From the NCBI RefSeq assembly GCF_004329815.1, contig NZ_SJPE01000002.1, positions 1 to 64,000 of the forward strand: 64,000 bases of DNA, given 5' to 3'. The stretch is from Flavobacterium silvisoli. Its GTDB lineage: Bacteria > Bacteroidota > Bacteroidia > Flavobacteriales > Flavobacteriaceae. The translations under genes and the position numbers were made by a program. Positions 59,743-64,000 of the stretch are shown in pieces; position 1 is the first letter of the stretch, and every line of letters starts with the position of its first letter. A model generated the notes under the pieces. That model was not told where the DNA came from. It saw nothing but the letters and a program-made list of their open reading frames with translations, and did no database searches.

Positions 59743-62286
59743 TTGAAAAATAGTATCACAAAAATATCATTATTTATTCTAACTGGACTAATTATCTTTG
59801 GTTGCAATACCACAAAAAGAGTTCCTATTAACAAGAGGCTCTTAGATAAAAATGACATTTTTATTGATGGCAAGAAAGACAACACCGAAGACATATTCAA
59901 TCAATTATACCAAAAACAGAATACTTCTATTTTAGGATACCACCTTCGACTGAATATATACAATTTGGCCAAACCAAAATCAGACTCTTTGTTCAAGGCT
60001 AAAATGATTAAAAACCCGAAACGCTACTATTGGAAAGCGAAATGGTTGTCCCGAAAGCAAGTCAAACGTTTAGGAGAATCTTTTTTTTATTCGGGAGTTG
60101 ATAATTTTCTGCGAAAAACCGGTGAAGCACCAGTACTCTTAGATACATTGAGTACTCGAAAATCATTGCGTCGTTTGAAATCGTATTATTTCAATCGGGG
60201 TTATTTTGATGTTACTACCAAATATAAAATTGACAGTATTGATTCGAAAAGAGTCAGGCTAAAATACGTCGTAAAAACCAATACGCCATATGTACTGGAC
60301 AGCATTGACAGTTACATTACCAGTGCGCCTTTAGATTCGATTTACCAATTGAGAAAAAGAAATTCGTTCCTAAAAACCGGTAAACGATACGAAACAGCAG
60401 ACTTTGATAACGAAAGAAGCCGAATTACCGAAGATTTCAGAAACAACGGAGCTTTTCGCTTTCAACAAAATTATGTCGCTTTTGAATTAGACACTATCAC
60501 AAAAACCCACAAGGCCAACGTAGACCTGATTATCGAAAACGAATCGATACGTGTGGATGACAGTGTTAAAAAAGCACCATTTGAACTATACAAAATCAGC
60601 AAAGTAAATATTTTTACCGATCACAGTGCCACAGAGCCAAATGCAAAAATAAACGACAGTACAACTTACAAAGATTTCACGTTGTACAGTGTAAACAAAT
60701 TAAAATACCGTCCTAAAGCCATTACTGACGGGGTCTTTGTCGTTAAGGGCAATTACTTTTCAGACAACAAAACCACACTTACTTCCAGATACCTTAGTAA
60801 TCTAAAGGTATTCAACTATCCGCTGATTCAATATGTAGAGGATAAAAATCAGAAAAACGCATTAATTGCCAATGTATATTTAACCCCAAGAAAGAAAAAT
60901 ACCTTCGGTTTTTCGACTGATTTTACCCATTCAAACATACAGGATTTTGGAATTTCGGGAAGTACATTTTTGGCAATTCGAAATGTGTTCAATGGTGCCG
61001 AAACTTTTGACATCGGGTTCCGGGGGAATATCGGTTCTTCTAAAGACTTAGCCAATCCGAATAACAACTTCTTCAATATTTCGGAAATTGGGATTGATGC
61101 CAACCTGAATTTTCCGCGCTTGTTTTTGCCTTTTAAAACAGACCGAATCATCCCTAAAACCATGATTCCGTACACCAAAATGAGTATTGGTTATGCCAAA
61201 CAAACCAACATTGGATTAGACAAACAAAATTTCACCAGCTCACTTTCCTATAACTGGACTCCCAAAAAAGGAGAGAATTTTAAATTTGATTTATTCAACA
61301 TTCAGTTTGTAAAAAACCTGAACCCGACGAATTATTTTAATATCTACAAGTCATCCTACAGAACCATTAATGACATTGCCAAAAACTACACAATTAATCC
61401 GGATTATCTCGATGACAGCGGCAATCTTAAGATCGAAAGTGGTGTGTTGGGTTTCGCCAACGATGCATTAACTGATCCGAGTTTAGGAGTAACACCGGCT
61501 GATACCAAATCAATATTGAGCATCGTAGAGCGCAGAGTGCGATTGACCGAAAACAACCTGATTTTTGCTTCGAGTCTTTCCTTTTCCAAAACTTCGCAAC
61601 GCGATTTGTTTGACAACGAATTTTACGCATTCAAAGCCAAACTGGAATCAGCAGGAAACATGCTTTCGTTACTGGCTCGTGCTGCCAAACAACTAAAAAA
61701 TCAAAACGGATCAAACACTATTTTTGACGTCGAATTTTCACAATACATAAAATCCGAATTTGAATTCATCAAACATTGGGATTTGAAAAGAAAAAAAGTA
61801 CTGGCTTCCAAAGCATTTTTCGGGATCGCCATACCTTACGGTAACTCAAACAGTATTCCTTTTTCGCGCAGTTATTTTGCCGGAGGCTCCAATGACAATA
61901 GAGCCTGGCAGTCCTATAGTTTAGGTCCCGGTGGCAGCAATAGTATTTTGGATTTCAATGAAGCTAATATGAAGTTAATGCTCAGTACTGAACTTCGTTT
62001 CAACATTTTTCAAAAACTAAACGGAGCTGTTTTTGCCGATGCCGGAAACATTTGGAATGTATTAGACAACACCACATTTGAACCTTCCATTTTCAGAAAT
62101 CTGAAATCACTGGAAAACATGGCATTGGGCACTGGTTACGGATTGCGATACGATTTCAATTTCTTTATTCTCCGCTTAGATATGGGGTTCAAAACCTACA
62201 ATCCTTCACTTTCTGAAGACAAATGGTTCAAGGAAATGCGCTTCGACAAATCGGTTTTAAATATTGGAATAAATTATCCTTTCTAA
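59743..62286 (+). CDS. TamL-type BamA/TamA family outer-membrane lipoprotein
   Basis: This 847-residue protein has a lipoprotein signal (IFGC, Cys21), POTRA-like repeats (about 130-390) and a C-terminal Omp85 barrel (FAGGSNDNRAWQSYSLGPGG and final MRFDKSVLNIGINYPF). It resembles TamL, the Bacteroidota lipoprotein partner of TamB in envelope assembly. It begins with a TTG; no in-frame ATG gives the signal peptide, and a promoter box stands 20 bp upstream. No tamB gene is adjacent. Confidence 0.85.
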   Translation: MKNSITKISLFILTGLIIFGCNTTKRVPINKRLLDKNDIFIDGKKDNTEDIFNQLYQKQNTSILGYHLRLNIYNLAKPKSDSLFKAKMIKNPKRYYWKAKWLSRKQVKRLGESFFYSGVDNFLRKTGEAPVLLDTLSTRKSLRRLKSYYFNRGYFDVTTKYKIDSIDSKRVRLKYVVKTNTPYVLDSIDSYITSAPLDSIYQLRKRNSFLKTGKRYETADFDNERSRITEDFRNNGAFRFQQNYVAFELDTITKTHKANVDLIIENESIRVDDSVKKAPFELYKISKVNIFTDHSATEPNAKINDSTTYKDFTLYSVNKLKYRPKAITDGVFVVKGNYFSDNKTTLTSRYLSNLKVFNYPLIQYVEDKNQKNALIANVYLTPRKKNTFGFSTDFTHSNIQDFGISGSTFLAIRNVFNGAETFDIGFRGNIGSSKDLANPNNNFFNISEIGIDANLNFPRLFLPFKTDRIIPKTMIPYTKMSIGYAKQTNIGLDKQNFTSSLSYNWTPKKGENFKFDLFNIQFVKNLNPTNYFNIYKSSYRTINDIAKNYTINPDYLDDSGNLKIESGVLGFANDALTDPSLGVTPADTKSILSIVERRVRLTENNLIFASSLSFSKTSQRDLFDNEFYAFKAKLESAGNMLSLLARAAKQLKNQNGSNTIFDVEFSQYIKSEFEFIKHWDLKRKKVLASKAFFGIAIPYGNSNSIPFSRSYFAGGSNDNRAWQSYSLGPGGSNSILDFNEANMKLMLSTELRFNIFQKLNGAVFADAGNIWNVLDNTTFEPSIFRNLKSLENMALGTGYGLRYDFNFFILRLDMGFKTYNPSLSEDKWFKEMRFDKSVLNIGINYPF

Positions 62287-62299
62287 AATCAGAAATTAT

Positions 62300-62307
62300 T
62301 ATTTTTG
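62300..62307 (+). promoter_or_regulatory. -7 promoter box of the aldolase gene
   Basis: TATTTTTG matches TAnnTTTG, 29 bp before the ATG at 62337. Confidence 0.55.
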
Positions 62308-62336
62308 TAACCTCAACTTAAAAAACAACACAGACA

Positions 62337-63404
62337 ATGGCTCACAATATCAAACCCGGAGTAGCAACAGGCGATGAAGTTCAGGTAATTTTTAATTATG
62401 CTAAAGAAAAAGGATTCGCTCTTCCGGCGGTAAACGTGATAGGTTCAAGCACTATTAATGGTGTTTTAGAAACAGCCGCCAAACTAAAAGCACCGGTTAT
62501 CATTCAATTTTCAAACGGAGGTGCCTCCTATAATGCCGGAAAAGGATTGTCCAACGACGGTCAGAAAGCGGCGATTCTTGGTGCGGTTGCGGGTGCAAAA
62601 CACATCCATACTTTAGCAGAAGCTTACGGTGCTACGGTCATTTTACATACTGATCATTGTGCTAAAAACTTGCTACCTTGGTTAGATGGTTTGTTAGAGG
62701 CTTCTGAAAAACATTTTGCAGAAACCGGAAAACCATTGTATTCGTCTCACATGATTGATTTGTCAGAAGAACCATTGCACGAAAACATCGAAATCTGTAA
62801 AACCTACTTAGCCCGCATGAGTAAAATGGGCATGACCTTAGAAATTGAATTGGGAATTACCGGTGGCGAAGAAGACGGTGTAGACAACTCTGACGTAGAC
62901 AGTTCAAAACTATATACACAGCCGGAAGAAGTTGCTTACGCTTATGAAGAATTGATGAAAATTTCTCCGAAATTTACCATCGCTGCAGCCTTCGGAAACG
63001 TACACGGTGTATACAAACCGGGTAATGTTAAGCTGACACCAAAGATTTTGAAAAACTCTCAGGAATTTGTGCAAAGCAAATTCAATACCGGACACAACCC
63101 TGTAGATTTTGTCTTCCACGGAGGCTCGGGTTCAACACTTGAAGAAATCAGAGAAGCGATTTCATATGGTGTGATTAAAATGAATATCGATACCGATTTA
63201 CAATTCGCCTTTACCGAAGGAATCCGCGATTACATCACCAAAAACATTGAATACCTGAAAACACAAATTGGAAATCCGGAAGGACCGGATGCGCCGAATA
63301 AAAAGCATTATGACCCAAGAAAATGGGTGCGCGAAGGCGAAATGACTTTCAACAAAAGATTAGAACAGGCGTTTGCCGACTTGAATAACGTTAACACATT
63401 ATAA
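62337..63404 (+). CDS. fbaA: Class II fructose-bisphosphate aldolase
   Basis: This zinc aldolase interconverts fructose-1,6-bisphosphate with two triose phosphates. The 355-residue protein has zinc ligands in LHTDHCAKN, FGNVHGVYKPG and FHGGSGST, and the class IIA block MTLEIELGITGGEEDGVDN. accD follows after 76 bp. Confidence 0.95.
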   Translation: MAHNIKPGVATGDEVQVIFNYAKEKGFALPAVNVIGSSTINGVLETAAKLKAPVIIQFSNGGASYNAGKGLSNDGQKAAILGAVAGAKHIHTLAEAYGATVILHTDHCAKNLLPWLDGLLEASEKHFAETGKPLYSSHMIDLSEEPLHENIEICKTYLARMSKMGMTLEIELGITGGEEDGVDNSDVDSSKLYTQPEEVAYAYEELMKISPKFTIAAAFGNVHGVYKPGNVKLTPKILKNSQEFVQSKFNTGHNPVDFVFHGGSGSTLEEIREAISYGVIKMNIDTDLQFAFTEGIRDYITKNIEYLKTQIGNPEGPDAPNKKHYDPRKWVREGEMTFNKRLEQAFADLNNVNTL

Positions 63405-63407
63405 ATT

Positions 63408-63470
63408 TAAAATTACGAATTACGAATTAGGGGACTACTCATAATTCATAATTCATAATTCATAATTCCA
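63408..63470. repeat. Inverted GAATTAn heptad arrays in the fba-accD spacer
   Basis: GAATTAC units in the left half face TTCATAA / CATAATT units in the right half across GGGGACTACTC; read on the opposite strand the right half is GAATTAT. Each heptad pairs at six of seven positions, giving a long hairpin between the two genes. Confidence 0.85.
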
Positions 63471-63480
63471 GAAATTAATT

Positions 63481-64000
63481 ATGGCTTGGTTTAAAAGAAC
63501 AGAAAAAGGGATTACCACCGCAACCGAAGATAAAAAAGACGTACCGAAAGGACTTTGGTACAAATCACCAACCGGAAAAATCATTGACCAAGATGAATTG
63601 GCGCGTAACCTATGGGTAAGTCCGGAAGATGATTTTCATGTTAGAATCGGCAGTAAAGAATACTTCGAAATCTTGTTTGACAATAACGAATTCAAAGAGT
63701 TGGATGCTAACATGAGAGCAAAAGACCCATTGCATTTTGTAGACACCAAAAAATACTCTGACCGTTTGAAAGATGCCATCGAAAAAACCGGATTGAATGA
63801 TGCGGTTAGAACAGCGGTAGGAAAATCAAAAGGGAAAGATTTAGTGGTTTGCTGCATGGACTTTGCTTTCATCGGAGGTTCTATGGGAGCCGTTGTAGGA
63901 GAAAAAATTGCCCGAGGTATTGATTATGCCATAAAAAATAAAACCCCTTTTGTTATGATTTCAAAATCAGGAGGTGCCCGTATGATGGAAGCCGCTTACT
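63481..64000 (+). CDS. accD: Acetyl-CoA carboxylase carboxyltransferase subunit beta (partial)
   Basis: The first 173 codons of accD are present; the gene runs off the window. AccD is half of the carboxyltransferase that makes malonyl-CoA. The region shows [15 protein letters not shown] and [17 protein letters not shown], then [19 protein letters not shown] and [10 protein letters not shown]. In most bacteria the N-terminus has a zinc ribbon with four cysteines; here these positions are Ser, Gly, Ser and Asp. The frame is intact, so this is not a frameshift. Confidence 0.93.
   Translation, partial: MAWFKRTEKGITTATEDKKDVPKGLWYKSPTGKIIDQDELARNLWVSPEDDFHVRIGSKEYFEILFDNNEFKELDANMRAKDPLHFVDTKKYSDRLKDAIEKTGLNDAVRTAVGKSKGKDLVVCCMDFAFIGGSMGAVVGEKIARGIDYAIKNKTPFVMISKSGGARMMEAAY

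Noticed and set aside
1..64000. Prophage, insertion sequence, toxin-antitoxin or defence island
   Set aside because: No transposase, integrase, phage structural gene, restriction enzyme or nuclease-helicase cluster was found; gene content is core metabolism and envelope.
1..64000. tRNA or rRNA genes
   Set aside because: No cloverleaf-like sequence with CCA end or TTCGA loop, and no rRNA sequence, was seen in the spacers examined by eye.
63481..64000. AccD cysteine loss as a frameshift artefact
   Set aside because: The frame is uninterrupted on both sides and flanking conserved residues are in place, so the substitutions are real.

Overview
The window reads as chromosomal DNA of a gliding Bacteroidota, most likely a Flavobacterium (Flavobacteriaceae). 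Supporting signs are GldA, PorT and TamL homologues, a GLPGLI-family protein, two ExbD genes with a TonB in one operon, a two-gene methionine synthase, and about twenty copies of the Bacteroidota -7 promoter box TAnnTTTG in front of genes. Base composition is low-GC and even. I see no prophage, insertion sequence, CRISPR array, rRNA or tRNA gene. Coding content is almost all core metabolism and envelope biogenesis; the unusual content lies between the genes.

Layout. 0-6 kb: LolC/E-type permease, NamZ-type muramidase, PH-domain and YkgJ proteins, a methyltransferase, then a queE / TonB-like / DUF2059 operon. 6-12 kb: one long minus-strand operon ExbB-ExbD-ExbD-TonB-small membrane protein-PstS-like lipoprotein-TPR protein. 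12-20 kb: three small plus-strand genes, kynurenine monooxygenase, penicillin acylase family enzyme, ureohydrolase and kynureninase. 20-28 kb: queA, aroA, MazG-like, rsgA-dtd-small membrane protein, DAHP synthase/chorismate mutase, M28 peptidase. 28-33 kb: gldA, a GIN-domain lipoprotein and a PagL-like enzyme. 33-38.5 kb: a methionine/SAM locus, with metH (two genes) and metF on one strand and metK on the other. 38.6-51 kb: outer-membrane proteins, a deoxynucleoside kinase, membrane pyrophosphatase and an AlkA-like glycosylase. 51-64 kb: pdhB, etfB-etfA, a bifunctional nuclease, thyA, a 2TM protein, folA, menaquinone methyltransferase with porT, a SpoU methyltransferase, tamL, class II aldolase and the start of accD.

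Genes working together. Folate and one-carbon genes (metH, metF, metK, thyA, folA), shikimate genes (aroA, DAHP synthase/chorismate mutase), queuosine genes (queE, queA) and tryptophan catabolism (kmo, kynU) all occur. The metH-metK gap appears to carry two unrelated SAM riboswitches back to back: a SAM-I (S-box) aptamer on the minus strand facing metH and a SAM-II-like aptamer on the plus strand facing metK.

The most unusual signal is a family of heptanucleotide arrays. Unrelated sequences share an exact or near-exact 7-bp period (21 bp in one case). They fill gene spacers up to the start codon, often as two inverted arrays able to form a long interrupted hairpin, and they also occur in frame inside aroA, metH and namZ. 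A second dispersed family is a GC-richer nested hairpin (AGCCCCGAT ... CTACcgtGTAG ... AGCGGGA) present in about six copies between genes.
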